Assembly: GCA_020152595.1 (NCBI GenBank)
Contig: JAIGNY010004486.1
Coordinates: 651,001 to 715,000 of the forward strand
Direction of reading: 5' to 3'
Source: Chiridota heheva
Lineage: Eukaryota > Echinodermata > Holothuroidea > Apodida > Chiridotidae
Length of the DNA stretch: 64,000 nucleotides
Below the pieces are notes generated by a model that was given only the letters and a program-made list of their open reading frames with translations, was not told the DNA's origin and ran no database searches. The position numbers and the translations under genes are program-made. Below are positions 35,641 to 47,724 of the stretch, one piece after another. Every line of letters begins with the position of its first letter. The stretch's first letter is position 1.

Positions 35641-38600
35641 CATGTACAGTCCCTGTAGATCATGCCATGGCCATCCCAACTGTTATATCAGCAGATTGAG
35701 TACAAGTACCATTACATGTACGGTCCCTTTAAATAATGCCATAGCCATCCCAACTGTTATATCAGCAGATTGAGTATGAGTACCATTACATGTACAGTCC
35801 TTTAAATAATGCCATAGCCATCCCAACTGTTATATCAGCAGATTGAGTACGAGTACTATTACATGTACAGTCCCTTTAAATAACGCCATAGCCATCCCAA
35901 CTGTTATATCAGCATAATGAGCATGAGCAGCATTACATGTACAGTCCCTGTAGATCATGCCATGGCCAACCCAACTGTTATATCAGCACATTGAGTACAA
36001 GTACCATTACATGTTCGGTCCCTTTAAATAATGCCATAGCCATCCCAACTGTTATATCAGCATAATGAGCATGAGCAGCATTACATGTACAGTCCCTGTA
36101 GATCATGCCATAGCCATCCCAACTGTTATATCAGCACATTGAGTACAAGTACCATTACATGTTCGGTCCCTTTAAATAATGCCATAGCCATCCCAACTGT
36201 TATATCAGCAGATTGAGTACAAGTACCATTACATGTACAGTCCCTTTAAATAATGCCATGGCCATCCCAACTGTTATACAGTTATATCAGCAGATTGAGT
36301 ACAAGTACCATTACATGTACAGTCCTTTAGATAATGCCATAGCCATCCCAACTGTTATATCAGCAGATTGAGTACGAGTACTATTACATGTACAGTCCCT
36401 TTAAATAATGCAATAGCCATCCCAAACATGTTCGGTCCCTTTAATGCCATAGCCATCCCAACTGTTATATCAGCAGATTGAGTACAAGTACCATTACATG
36501 TACAGTCCCTTTAAATAATGCAATAGCCATCCCAACTGTTATATCAGCAGATTGAGTACAAGTACCATTACATGTACAGTCCCTTTAAATAATGCCATGG
36601 CCATCCCAACTGTTATATCAGCAGATTGAGTACAAGTACCATTACATGTACAGTCCTTTAGATAATGCCATAGCCATCCCAACTGTTATATCAGCAGATT
36701 GAGTACGAGTACTATTACATGTACAGTCCCTTTAAATAATGCAATAGCCATCCCAACTGTTATATCAGCACATTGAGTACAAGTACCATTACATGTTCGG
36801 TCCCTTTAAATAATGCCATAGCCATCCCAACTGTTATATCAGCAGATTGAGTACAAGTACCATTACATGTACAGTCCCTTTAAATAATGCCATAGCCAAC
36901 CCAACTGTTATATCAGCAGATTGAGTACAAGTACCATTACATGTACAGTCCCTTTAAATAATGCCATAGCCAACCCAACTGTTATATCAGCAGATTGAGT
37001 ACAAGTACCATTACATGTACAGTCCTTTAGATAATGCCATAGCCATCCCAACTGTTATATCAGCAGATTGAGTACGAGTACTATTACATGTACAGTCCCT
37101 TTAAATAATGCAATAGCCATCCCAACTGTTATATCAGCACATTGAGTACAAGTACCATTACATGTTCGGTCCCTTTAAATAATGCCATAGCCATCCCAAC
37201 TGTTATATCAGCAGATTGAGTACAAGTACCATTACATGTACAGTCCCTTTAAATAATGCCATAGCCAACCCAACTGTTATATCAGCAGATTGAGTACGAG
37301 TACTATTACATGTACAGTCCCTTTAAATAATGCAATAGCCATCCCAACTGTTATATCAGCACATTGAGTACAAGTACCATTACATGTTCGGTCCCTTTAA
37401 ATAATGCCATAGCCATCCCAACTGTTATATCAGCAGATTGAGTACAAGTACCATTACATGTACAGTCCCTTTAAATAATGCCATAGCCATCCCAACTGTT
37501 ATATCAGCAGATTGAGTACGAGTACTATTACATGTACAGTCCCTTTAGATCATGCCATGGCCAACCCAACTGTTATATCAGCAGATTGAGTACGAGTACT
37601 ATTACATGTACAGTCCCTTTAAATAATGCAATAGCCATCCCAACTGTTATATCAGCACATTGAGTACGAGTACTATTACATGTACAGTCCCTTTAGATCA
37701 TGCCATGGCCATCCCAACTGTTATATCAGCAGATTGAGTACGAGTACTATTACATGTACAGTCCCTTTAAATAATGCAATAGCCATCCCAACTGTTATAT
37801 CAGCACATTGAGTACAAGTACCATTACATGTTCGGTCCCTTTAGATCATGCCATGGCCATCCCAACTGTTATATCAGCAGATTGAGTACAAGTACCATTA
37901 CATGTTCGGTCCCTTTAAATAATGCCATGGCCATCCCAACTGTTATATCAGCACATTGAGTACAAGTACTATTACATGTACGGTCCCTTTAGATCATGCC
38001 ATGGCCATCCCAACTGTTATATCAGCACATTGAGTACAAGTACCATTACATGTTCGGTCCCTTTAGATCATGCCATGGCCATCCCAACTGTTATATCAGC
38101 ACATTGAGTACAAGTACCATTACATGTTCGGTCCCTTTAGATCATGCCATGGCCATCCCAACTGTTATATCAGCAGATTGAGTACAAGTACCATTACATG
38201 TACAGTCCCTTTAAATAATGCCATGGCCAACCCAACTGTTATATCAGCACATTGAGTACAAGTACCATTACATGTTCGGTCCCTTTAGATCATGCCATGG
38301 CCATCCCAACTGTTATATCAGCAGATTGAGTACAAGTACTATAACATGTACAGTCCCTTTAGATCATGCCATAGCCATCCCAACTGTTATATCAGCAGAT
38401 TGAGCATGAGCACTATTACATGTACAGTCCCTTTAGATCATGCCATGGCCAACCCAACTGTTATATCAACAGATTGAGTATGAGCACTATTACATGTACA
38501 GTCCCTTTAGATCATGCCATAGCCATCCCAACTGTTATATCAGCAGATTGAGCATGAGTACCATTACATGTACAGTCCCTTTAATCATGCCATGGCCAAC

Positions 38601-39800
38601 CCAACTGTTATATCAGCAGATTGAGCATGAGCACCATTACATGTACAGTCCCTTTAAATCATGCCATGGCCAACCCAACTGTTATATCAGCAGATTGAGT
38701 ATGAGCACTATTACATGTACAGTCCCTTTAATTCATGCCATGGCCAACCCAACTGTTATATCAACAGATTGAGTACAAGTACCATTACATGCACAGTCCC
38801 TTTAAATAATGCCATAGCCAACCCAACTGTTATATCAGCAGATTGAGCATGAGTACCATTACATGTACAGTCCCTTTAAATAATGCCATGGCCATCCCAA
38901 CTGTTAGATCATGCCAGCAAGATTGAGTATCAGCAGATTACACATTACATGTACAGTCCTTTAAATAATGCCATGTACAGCATAGCCATCCCAACTGTTA
39001 TATCAGCAGAACCCAACTGTTATATCAGCAGATTGAGTATGAGCACTATTACATGTACAGTCCCTTTAAATAATGCCATGGCCATCCCAACTGTTACATC
39101 AGCAGATTGAGTACAAGTACCATTACATGTACAGTCCCTTTAAATAATGCCATGGCCAACCCAACTGTTATATCAGCAGATTGAGTATGAGCACCATTAC
39201 ATGTACAGTCCCTTTAAATAATGCCATGGCCAACCCAACTGTTATATCAGCAGATTGAGTATGAGCACTATTACATGTACAGTCCCTTTAAATCATGCCA
39301 TGGCCAACAACTGTTATATCAGCAGAACTGTTACATCAGCAGATTGGCCAACCCAAGTTATATCAGCAGATTGAGTATACCATTACATGTACAGTCCAAC
39401 TGTTATATCAGCAGATTGAATGAGCATTACATGTACAGTCCCTTTAATTCATGCCATGGCCAACCCAACTGTTATATCAGCAGATTGAGTATGAGCACCA
39501 TTACATGTACAGTCCCTTTAAATAATGCCATGGCCATCCCAACTGTTATATCAGCAGATTGAGTATGAGTACCATTACATGTACAGTCCCTTTAAATAAT
39601 GCCATGTACAGCTTTAAATAATGCCAAAGCCAACCCAACTGTTATATCAGCAGATTGAGTATGAGTACCATTACATGTACAGTCCCTTTAAATCATGCCA
39701 TGGCCAACCCAACTGTTATATCAGCAGATTGAGCATGAGCACCATTACATGTACAGTCCCTTTAAATCATGCCATGGCCATCCCAACTGTTATATCAGAA
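35641..39800. repeat. 74-bp tandem array, about 56 copies
   Basis: The unit contains ATGCCATGGCCATCCCAACT, GTTATATCAGCAGATTGAGT and ACCATTACATGTACAGTCCC. Variable sites are TACGAG/TACAAG, TTCGGTCCC/TACAGTCCC, GATCATG/AATAATG, and CATCCC/AACCC. Multi-unit blocks repeat through 36.2-37.9 kb. Scrambled, partial monomers occur at 36270-36290, 36425-36440, 38905-39010, 39308-39425 and 39600-39625. Because 74 is not a multiple of three, 61-codon open frames recur every 74 bp; these are not genes. Confidence 0.98.
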
Positions 39801-40599
39801 CATTGGGTATGCTACCCTGGCAGAAGATGTATTAAATACCACCAACTCCATCTTAGGTGTGCTACATAAGATTTGTTAACATACTAACTGGGCGACCATT
39901 TCTGATGCACTGGGCGACCATTTTTGATGCACTGGGCAACCATTTCTGATGCACTGGGCGACCATTTCTGATGCACTGAGCGACCAATTCTGATGCACTG
40001 GGCGACCAGGATTTGCGCCTTGGTTTTACAAAATGGTTGCTCCCATAGAGTCATAGAATAAAAGTTTTTTAAAACATACATCATATGAAATAAAGTTTAT
40101 GCATGCTATGCCAGACTTAATATTTCTATTAATTTTGAAGGAGCTCAAATTTACATGTTCCTTCGTGCCTTGCATCAATTGCCCTAGGGGTGATTGTCGT
40201 CCCCCAGTGAAATTTCCTTAATAATTAACTGGTGTGTTATGTTTACTCAAGCAGACATAAGAGCCTAAAGCAACACACTGGCAGCATTAATGGGGCAAAC
40301 TTTCATACACAATTACTACCCAGGCTGCTTATATTGCATGTAAGCTATGCCATCGTTTATGGAGTCTGGGCACATAATGAGATTACAGACATTTCTGCTG
40401 GAATTACAGAGGTACTCTGTTGAAAAGTGATAATGTTGTTCTTTGAAACCTGTACTAATTTTCACTAGTAGCAAAGATATCTTGGGGCCCATTGTCATTA
40501 TTATAATGGAGTGTGTTCACCAAAGAGTACATTCGTGTTCATTATAAATACATGCAGCAAGGAAGCAGTTAACTAATTTATATTTAGAATGCTCACGTG
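39801..40599. other. Unique spacer with a short 22-bp array
   Basis: Apart from the 22-bp array at 39888-40008 the sequence is unique. Open frames such as 40232-40423 have no recognised domain. A run of repeat precursors begins near 40600. Confidence 0.6.
39888..40008. repeat. 22-bp tandem repeat, about 5.5 copies
   Basis: The unit is TGGGCGACCATTTCTGATGC plus AC. Single-base variants are GGGCAACC, TTTTTGATG and TGAGCGACCAATTC. Confidence 0.92.
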
Positions 40600-41155
40600 A
40601 AAGGGACTTTTGTCAGTCAAAAACCTAATGTCAGTCAAAACCTAATGTCAGTCAAAAGCTAATGTCATCAGGCAAAAGCTAATGTCAGTCAAAACCTAAT
40701 GTCAGTCAAAACCTAATGTCAGTCAAAACCTAATGTCAGTCAAAATCTAATGTCAGTCAAAACCTAATGTCAGTCAAAACCTAATGTCAGTCAAAAGCTA
40801 ATGTTATCAGGTCAAACCTAATGTCAGTCAAAACCTATGTCATGTCAGTCAGTCAAACCTAATGTCAGTCAAAACCTAAGGTCAGTCAAAACCTAATGTC
40901 AGTCAAAACCTAATGTCAGTCAAAAAAACAGTCAAAACTTAATGTCAGTCAAAACCTAATGTCAGTCAAAACCTAATGTCAGTCAAAACCTAATGTCAGT
41001 CAAAACCTAATGTCAGTCAAAACCTAATGTCAGTCAAAACCTAATGTCAGTCAAAACCTAATGTCAGTCAAAACCTAATGTCAGTCAAAACCTAAGGTCA
41101 GTCAAAACCTAATGTCAGTCAAAACCTAATGTCAGTCAAAACCTAATGTCATAAG
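40600..41155. repeat. 17-bp array A (AATGTCAGTCAAAACCT), about 31 copies
   Basis: The unit is 17 bp, highly regular from 40940 to 41140 and disturbed at 40660-40680, 40800-40860 and 40915-40930 by small insertions such as ATCAGG. It is the first member of a run of related arrays extending to 46400. Confidence 0.97.
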
Positions 41156-41389
41156 GCAAAATCTGATATTAGTACTTCAATAACCCAAACAAGATGGAAG
41201 TTCAAAACAAGATGTAGGTCACAAATTCAGGCATGAAAAAGTTGACTGGAAGGCAAAACCTAACTGGAATTTTGTTTAAAGCCTCATACAAATGACGACC
41301 TATTAAGTAAAGCATAAGCTGATTAAATCAAAACTTATGTAGGCCAAAACCTCATGTGAGGTCAAACCCGATTAAAGGCTAAATCTGAT
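41156..41389. repeat. Degenerate transition between array A and array B
   Basis: Loose repeats of GGCAAAACCTAA, GTCAAA and AATCTGAT suggest eroded 17-bp-like units rather than unique DNA. Confidence 0.5.
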
Positions 41390-42015
41390 TCAAGTCAGAA
41401 CGTGCTGTAAGTCGGGACGTGCTGTAAGTCGGGACGTGCTGTAAGTCGGGACGTGCTGTAAGTCGACGTGCTGTAAGTCGGAACGTGCTGTAAGTCGGAA
41501 CGTGCTGTAAGTCGACGTGCTGTAAGTCGGAACGTGCTGTAAGTCGGAACGTGCTGTAAGTCGGGACGTGCTGTAAGTCGGAACGTGCTGTAAGTCGGAA
41601 CGCTGTAAGTCGACGCTGTAAGTCGACGTGCTGTAAGTCGGAACGTGCTGTAAGTCGGAACGTGCTGTAAGTCGGAACGTGCTGTAAGTCGGAACGAGCT
41701 GTAAGTGGCAATGTGCTGTAAGTCGCAACGTGCTGTAAGTCGGAACGTGCTGTAAGTCGGAACGTGCTGTAAGTCGGAATGTGCTGTAAGTCGGAACGTG
41801 CTGTAAGTCGGAACGTGCTGTAAGTCGGAACGAGCTGTAAGTCGGAACGAGCTGTAAGTCGGAACGTGCTGTAAGTCGGAACGTGCTGTAGGTCAAAACG
41901 TGCTGTAGGTCGGAACGTGCTGTAGGTCGGAACGTGCTGTAGGTCGGAACGTGCTGTAAGTCGGAACGTGCTGTAGGTCGGAACTTGCTGTAGGTCGGAA
42001 CGTACTGTACGTCGG
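41390..42015. repeat. 17-bp array B (GTCGGAACGTGCTGTAA), about 36 copies
   Basis: The CpG-containing 17-bp unit has variants GTCGGGACGTGCTGTAA and GTCGACGTGCTGTAA (a 14-bp shortened form) and a GTAGGTCGG sub-family at 41885-42000. Minus-strand open frames with TYSTFRLTARSDLQHV are periodic artefacts (17 nt x 3 gives a 17-residue period). Confidence 0.97.
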
Positions 42016-43004
42016 AATGTACTAACAGTCAGATGTACTGTCAGTCAAAATTTACTATCAGTCAGAATTTATATCAGCCAGAATGTAATATCAGCCAGAA
42101 TGCCAATGTACTGTAGGTCGGAACGTACTGTAAGTCAGAATGTACTATCAGTCAGAATGCCAATTCACTGTAAGTCGGAACGCACTGTAAGTCAGAATGT
42201 ACTGTAAGTCAGAATGTGCTATAAGTCACTGTAAGTCAAAATGTACTATAAGTCGGAATGTACTGTAAGTTAGAATGTACTAATAATCAGAATGTACTAT
42301 AAGTCAGAATGTACTATAAGTCAGAATGTACTGAAGTCAGAATGTACTATAAGTCAGAATGTACTATAAGTCAGAATGTACTGTAAGTCAGAATACCAAT
42401 GTAATGTAAGTCAGAATGTACTGTAAGTCAGAATGTACTGTAAGTCAGAATGTACTGTAAGTCAGAATGTACTGTAAGTCAGAATGTACTGTAAGTCAGA
42501 AGGTACTGTAAGTCAGAATGTACTGTAAGTCAGAAGGTACTGTAAGTCAGAATGTACTGTAAGTCAGAATGTACTGTAAGTCAGAATGTACTGTAAGTCA
42601 GAATGTACTGTAAGTCAGAATGTACTGTAAGTCAGAATGTACTATAAGTCAGAATGCCAATGTAATGTAAGTCAGAATGCCAATGTACTGTAAGTCAGAA
42701 TGTACTATTAGTCAGAATGTACAGTAAGTCAGAATGTACTGAAGTCAGAATGTACTGAGTCAGAATGTACTGTAAGTCAGAATGTACTGTAAGTCAGAAT
42801 CAGAATGTACTGTGTGTCAGAATGTACTGTAAGTTAGAATGTACTGTAAGTCAGAATGTACTGTAAGTCAGAATGTACTGTAAGTCAGAATGTACTGTAG
42901 GTCAGAATGTACTGTAAATGAGCATGTACTATGTACTATAAATCAGAATGTACTAAAAGTCAAAATGTACTATCAGTCAGAATGTTACCTTGACTATGTC
43001 AATT
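42016..43004. repeat. 17-bp array C (GTCAGAATGTACTGTAA), about 57 copies
   Basis: It differs from array B at three positions: CGG to CAG, ACG to ATG and TGC to TAC. The first 250 bp contain mixed B/C units and GCCAAT inserts. It is interrupted at 43005 by a LINE and resumes at 43894. Confidence 0.97.
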
Positions 43005-43893
43005 CATTGTTTATGGGTCTTCTCTATCTCTCTTGAGTAGATTCAACGTGTTCAAAACTCAGCTGGCAGTATTATTTAACACCCATTATCTAAGTTCTCT
43101 CATGTCACAATGCTTCTCAAGGAAGTTCATTGCTTGCCAATTTCTAACTGCATCAAGTTTAAAATTGTAACAATTACTTTGAATGCTTTGAGCGGCAATT
43201 CCCCTTTTTATATTGAGGATGTTGTACAAGTAAGGACAAACACATTATACAGTTACGCTCGTTCTGTTCACCATGGTAATCTATTAGTTCCCAGAGTTCA
43301 CTCCAAGCTTGGTGAATGGGCTTTTGTCACTCCACCCCTAAACTCTGGAACAGACTCCCATCCATCTTTCAGGTCAGTCCTACACTAATTCTCTCCTTTA
43401 AAAAAAAAAAAAATGGCTTAAAGACTTATGTTTATTGTTTAAATTATTTATAGATTTGTTTATTTTACTTATGATTATTTCACTTTGTGATTATTTTACC
43501 CTAAGTTCTACTTTTCATCTTCTACATCTTTCATTACGTTTTATGTTTTATGACCTTATATTCATATTTTTATCCTTTATAAATTTCATATTTGAAAACT
43601 TTATTGTACAGCCAGTCCTACACTTCCATCAGTCCTACACTTCCATTGTTTGAAAACGTTTATTTTGATCATTTCAGTTATATATTGATTTGTATATTTT
43701 ACTTTGTGATGATTTGACCTACAGTAGTACTACTATTTATTTTTTATATCTTTATTGATTTTTATGTTTTATGATCTAATTTATATTTTCTCCTTTTATG
43801 ATTTTATATTTGAAATCTTTATTGTACAGCGCTTTACATTACACATTTTATGTAAATTTTAGCGCTTTATAAATGTGTATATAATGATTTAAA
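43005..43893 (+). mobile_element. 5'-truncated LINE (L2/CR1/Rex-like 3' end) inserted in a 17-bp array
   Basis: The 43030-43390 segment translates in pieces as IQRVQNSA, KEVHCLPISNCIKFKIVTIT, ALSGNSPFYIEDVV, LLVPRVHSKLGEWAFVTPPL and SGTDSHPSFRSVLH. This is the recognisable C-terminal tail of LINE ORF2 proteins (QNSAAR, LHWLP, FKALNG, SRLKTYGDRAF, LWNSLP in better-preserved relatives). It is followed by a T-rich 3' UTR and the typical end CAGCGCTTTACAT / AGCGCTTTATAAATG at 43826-43877. The UTR is duplicated: about 43430-43640 and 43645-43870 share GTTTTATGA..T, TATATTTGAAA.CTTTATTGTACAG. The reading frame has a stop and changes. AGAATGT borders both sides. Confidence 0.75.
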
Positions 43894-44045
43894 AAAGAAT
43901 GTACTATAAGTCAGAATGTACTGTATGTCAAAATGTACTATAAGTCAGAATGTACCATAAGTCAGAATCTACTAAGTCAGAATGTACTATAAGTCAGAAT
44001 CTACAAGTAGTCAGAATGTACTATAAGTCAGAATGTATTATAAGT
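43894..44045. repeat. 17-bp array C, continuation after the LINE
   Basis: It restarts at AGAATGTACTATAAGTC and continues about eight degenerate units (AATCTACTAAGTCAG variants). Confidence 0.9.
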
Positions 44046-44124
44046 TAAACTGAATGTATGGCAAAAATTGGTGCAAGTTAGTTGAAACTTAATATAATAT
44101 AAAAACAAAAAAATGAAGTAAGGC
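44046..44124. other. Short AT-rich spacer
   Basis: It separates the 17-bp and 27-bp arrays and contains GCAAAAATTGGTGCAAGTTAG and an A-rich stretch. No feature. Confidence 0.5.
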
Positions 44125-45795
44125 ATAACCAGACTTAAATTAAAACTTACATTAACTTATGTTCACCCACACTTACATTAACTTAATGTACACCCACACT
44201 TACATTAACCTAATGTACACCCACACTTACATTAACTTAATGTACACCCATACTTACATTAACTTAATGCACACCCATACTTACATTAACTTAATGTACA
44301 CCCATACTTACAACCTAATTTACACCCATACTTACATTAACCTAATGTACACCCATACTTACATTAACTTAATTTACACCCATACTTACATTAACTTAAT
44401 GTACACCCATACTTACATTAACTTAATGTACACCCTTACAACTTAATTTACATACTTACAACTTAATTTACACCCATACTTACATTAACTTAATTTACAC
44501 CCATACTTACATTAACTTAATGTACACCCATACTTACATTAACTTAATGTACACCCATACTTACATTAACTTAATGTACACCCATACTTACATTAACTTA
44601 ATGTATACACCCACACTTACATTAACTTAATTTACACCCATACTTACAACTTAATTTACACCCATACTTACATTAACTTAATGAACACCCATACTTACAT
44701 TAACTTTAATTTACACCCATACTTACATTAACTTAATGTACACCCATACTTACATTAACTTAATGTACACCCATACTTACATTAATTTAATGTATACACC
44801 CATACTTACATTAACTTAAACACCCATACTTACAACCTAATTTAAACCCATACTTACAACTTAATTTACACCCATACTTACATTAACTTAATGTATACAC
44901 CCATACTTACATTAACTTAATTTACACCCATACTTACATTAACTTAATGTACACCCATACTTACATTAACTTAATGTACACCCATACTTACAATAACTTA
45001 ATTTACACATACTTACATTAACTTAATGTATAACTTAATTAATTTACACCACATACTTACATTAACCTAATGTACACCCATACTTACAACTTAATTTACA
45101 CCCATACTTACATTAACTTAATGTACACCCACACTTACATTAAGTTAATGTACACCCATACTTACAACTTAATTTACACCCATACTTACATTAATTTAAT
45201 GTATACCCACACTTACATTAACCTAATGTACACCTATACTTACAACTTAATTTACACCCATACTTACATTAATTTAATGTACACCCACACTTACATTAAC
45301 TAATGTACACCCATACTTACATTAACTTAATGTACACTCATACTTACATTAACTTAATGTACACCCATACTTACATTAACTTAATGTACACCCATACTTA
45401 CATTAATTTAATGTACACCCATACTTATATTAACTTAATGTACACCCATACTTACATTAACTTTATGTATACTTAATTAACTTAATGTACACCCATACTT
45501 ACATTAACTTAATGTACACCCATACTTACATTAACTTAATGTACACCCATATTACAACTTAATTTACACCCATACTTACATTAACTTAATGTACACCCAT
45601 ACTTACAACTTAATTTACACCCATTCTTACATTAATTCAATGTACACCCATACTTACATTAACTTAATGTACACCCATACTTACATTAACTAAATGTACA
45701 CCCATACTTACAACTTAATTTACACCCATACTTACATTAATTCAATGTACACCCATACTTACATTAACTTAATGTACACCCATACTTACATTAAC
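44125..45795. repeat. 27-bp tandem array, about 60 copies
   Basis: The unit is AATGTACACCCATACTTACA plus TTAACTT. Shortened forms lacking TTAACTTAATG (ACTTACAACTTAATTTACAC) are interspersed. Since 27 is divisible by three, periodic frames (YTHTYINLM) arise; not a gene. Confidence 0.97.
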
Positions 45796-46022
45796 TTATG
45801 TCAAAACCTTATGTCAGGTCAAACCTGATGACAGGTTTGATCCGATGTAAGTCACAACTCAATGTAAGGCAAAACCTAATGTAATTCACACCCTAATGTA
45901 TTAAGTCACACCCTAATGTTATAAGTCACACCCTAATGTATTAAGTCACACCCTAATGTATTAAGTCACAACTTAATGTAAGGCAAAACCCGATGTAAGT
46001 CACACCCTAATGTATTAAGTCA
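45796..46022. repeat. 20-bp array (AATGTATTAAGTCACACCCT)
   Basis: About 5 good copies at 45890-46020, preceded by mixed units (AATGTAAGGCAAAACCT). It carries AAGTCA of the 17-bp arrays and CACCC of the 27-bp array. Confidence 0.85.
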
Positions 46023-46216
46023 CAACGTGGAATGGTTTTTCTGAGTGGGTAGTTACAGTAGCTCCATTCTGTTCACAATTTCAAAATCAACATTGATAAG
46101 TTCTTTACTAACTCTGGCGTCTTTAATATTTTTTTTTTTTGTGGTGGTGTTAGTTTGGGCTTTTTATGGGGTGATTAAGCCTTCTTAGCCCGTCATCTTG
46201 TTATGTTATGTTATGT
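46023..46216. other. Non-repeat insertion within the array series
   Basis: About 190 bp unrelated to the flanking arrays, with an internal T run (46130-46140), GGGCTTTTTATGGGG and a terminal (TTATG)4 tract at 46200-46217. It is probably an insertion whose source I cannot identify. Confidence 0.55.
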
Positions 46217-46425
46217 TAACTTAATGTAAGGTAAAACCTACTGTAAGGCAAAACTTGATGTAAGTCAAAACCTAATGCATCTCTTATGTCAGTCAAATCG
46301 CATATACGGTTATATCTGACATGTGTCAAAACCTGACGTAGATTAAAACCTAGTGCAAATCAAAGTTGATGTATAACAAAACTTTATGTAAGCCAAAACA
46401 CACACACACACAATGGAAGTAAGTC
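46217..46425. repeat. Degenerate 17-bp array remnant and (CA)n
   Basis: Units such as AATGTAAGTCAAAACCT and GTAAGGCAAAACTTGAT match array A with one change. It ends in a short (CA)7 microsatellite at 46399-46413. Confidence 0.8.
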
Positions 46426-46854
46426 AGACTCATTTGAAGTAAAGCCTGATCTCAAGCCAACAGAACATATACATCATATCATATGATACAGGACAATTAG
46501 AGAAACATAACAAAGCTTTTTAAAATCATGTTCCGTAAGTCTATTTCAAATATGTGATACTTTTATGCGAATTTGAGGTATTTTCTTTAAAATATGATTG
46601 GAAATGATTGAAATGGGGTACATGATATACTTGTATCACTTGTTTTGCACATCTGTTCATGTCATTAAGTGTGCAAGCCCTTTCCTTTCAGTATGCTATC
46701 ATAGGGGCATTAATAATCTTCCCAACGTGCATCAGATAGAGGCATCATATTACACTCGCGCGTGTTGGCAATGTAATTAGATCGTAGCTGTGCCAGGCCA
46801 AGCAGATAATGATATCATATTAGGTTGCCCTTGCTCTGGGGAGGCGTGTGATGT

Positions 46855-46888
46855 GCAACCGTCGATTTTGGCCAAAATCGGCGGTTGC
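46855..46888. repeat. 34-bp near-perfect palindrome
   Basis: The left arm GCAACCGTCGATTTTGG is followed without a loop by CCAAAATCGGCGGTTGC. The 17-bp arms differ at one position (T versus C). Confidence 0.9.
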
Positions 46889-47004
46889 AGTGCATACTAA
46901 ACGGAAAGCGGAGGTACACCTCATGGTTGACCCTATAGTTTTTTTTTTAGTAATATATGAAATTAACGTTTTAAAAGAAAATATTAAGACTGGAAATTGT
47001 GATA

Positions 47005-47091
47005 GTGATGTCACAATTAGCCTGTAGTGATGTCACAATTAGCCTGCAGTGATGTCACAATTAGCCTGCAGTAATGTCACAATTAGCCTGT
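47005..47091. repeat. 22-bp tandem repeat, 4 copies
   Basis: The unit is GTGATGTCACAATTAGCCTG plus two bases (TA or CA). The last copy has GTAATGTCAC. It contains TGATGTCA, one base from a CRE. Confidence 0.93.
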
Positions 47092-47429
47092 TACCAGATT
47101 CACTAAATAAATGACTTCTTTGAGAATATAGATATTAACAAGACTTTTTACTCGTTTTGTTTCTTTTATCTATTCATGGGAAATGTGCATATTTACAGTA
47201 ACTTTGGAAATGTTCCTTTAAAATATGCTTCCGGCATATTCTGAAGAAAATTAAACAGAAATATTACAAAAACATGAAAAATGCTACAATCTTAAAAAAA
47301 ATTCTTTCATTTGATTGATATCAAACTCAACCCTCTTAAAATCAATCTGAAATTCAAGCAGTATCAAGAATATTTGTTATTAAAAATGTCTTTTTGCTCC
47401 TTTTATAAATTATTATGCAGTCATGCTGA

Positions 47430-47530
47430 TGTCCAAATGCATTGCACAAATGGAATGTCCAAATGCATTGCCCATATGCATTGTACAAATGAATTGTTCA
47501 AATGCATTATTCAAATGATGTCCAAATTGT
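47430..47530. repeat. Degenerate CAAATGCATTG repeat
   Basis: About five spaced copies of (C/A)AAATG(C/A)ATTG with GTCC or GTAC linkers. Confidence 0.6.
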
Positions 47531-47724
47531 AAGCAGTGTTGATAGCTTGGTGTCATTTCTCATTCCTAAGTTCTTGAGATTCCTTACGTGACCTTGATTT
47601 CTGCAGCCACTGCATATCCTGCATTAAAAAAAAAACATGAAACAAATTCTTATTCTCCCAGCCAGATTCAGAAGGAAAGTAAGAGGTGGGGGGAGGGGGG
47701 AAAGTAAGCGGATCATCCCATACT

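Larger units (their letters stand above)
46426..47720. other. Unique region with a palindrome and two short repeats
   Basis: No gene supported. It contains a 34-bp near-palindrome (46855-46888), a 22-bp repeat (47005-47091), a degenerate CAAATGCATTG repeat (47430-47520) and a G-rich tract at 47684-47700. The open frame 46820-47014 (-) spans the palindrome and is not credible. Confidence 0.6.

Noticed and set aside
43435..43653. 72-codon hydrophobic frame
   Set aside because: It lies in the T-rich 3' UTR of the LINE; hydrophobicity comes from T-rich codons.
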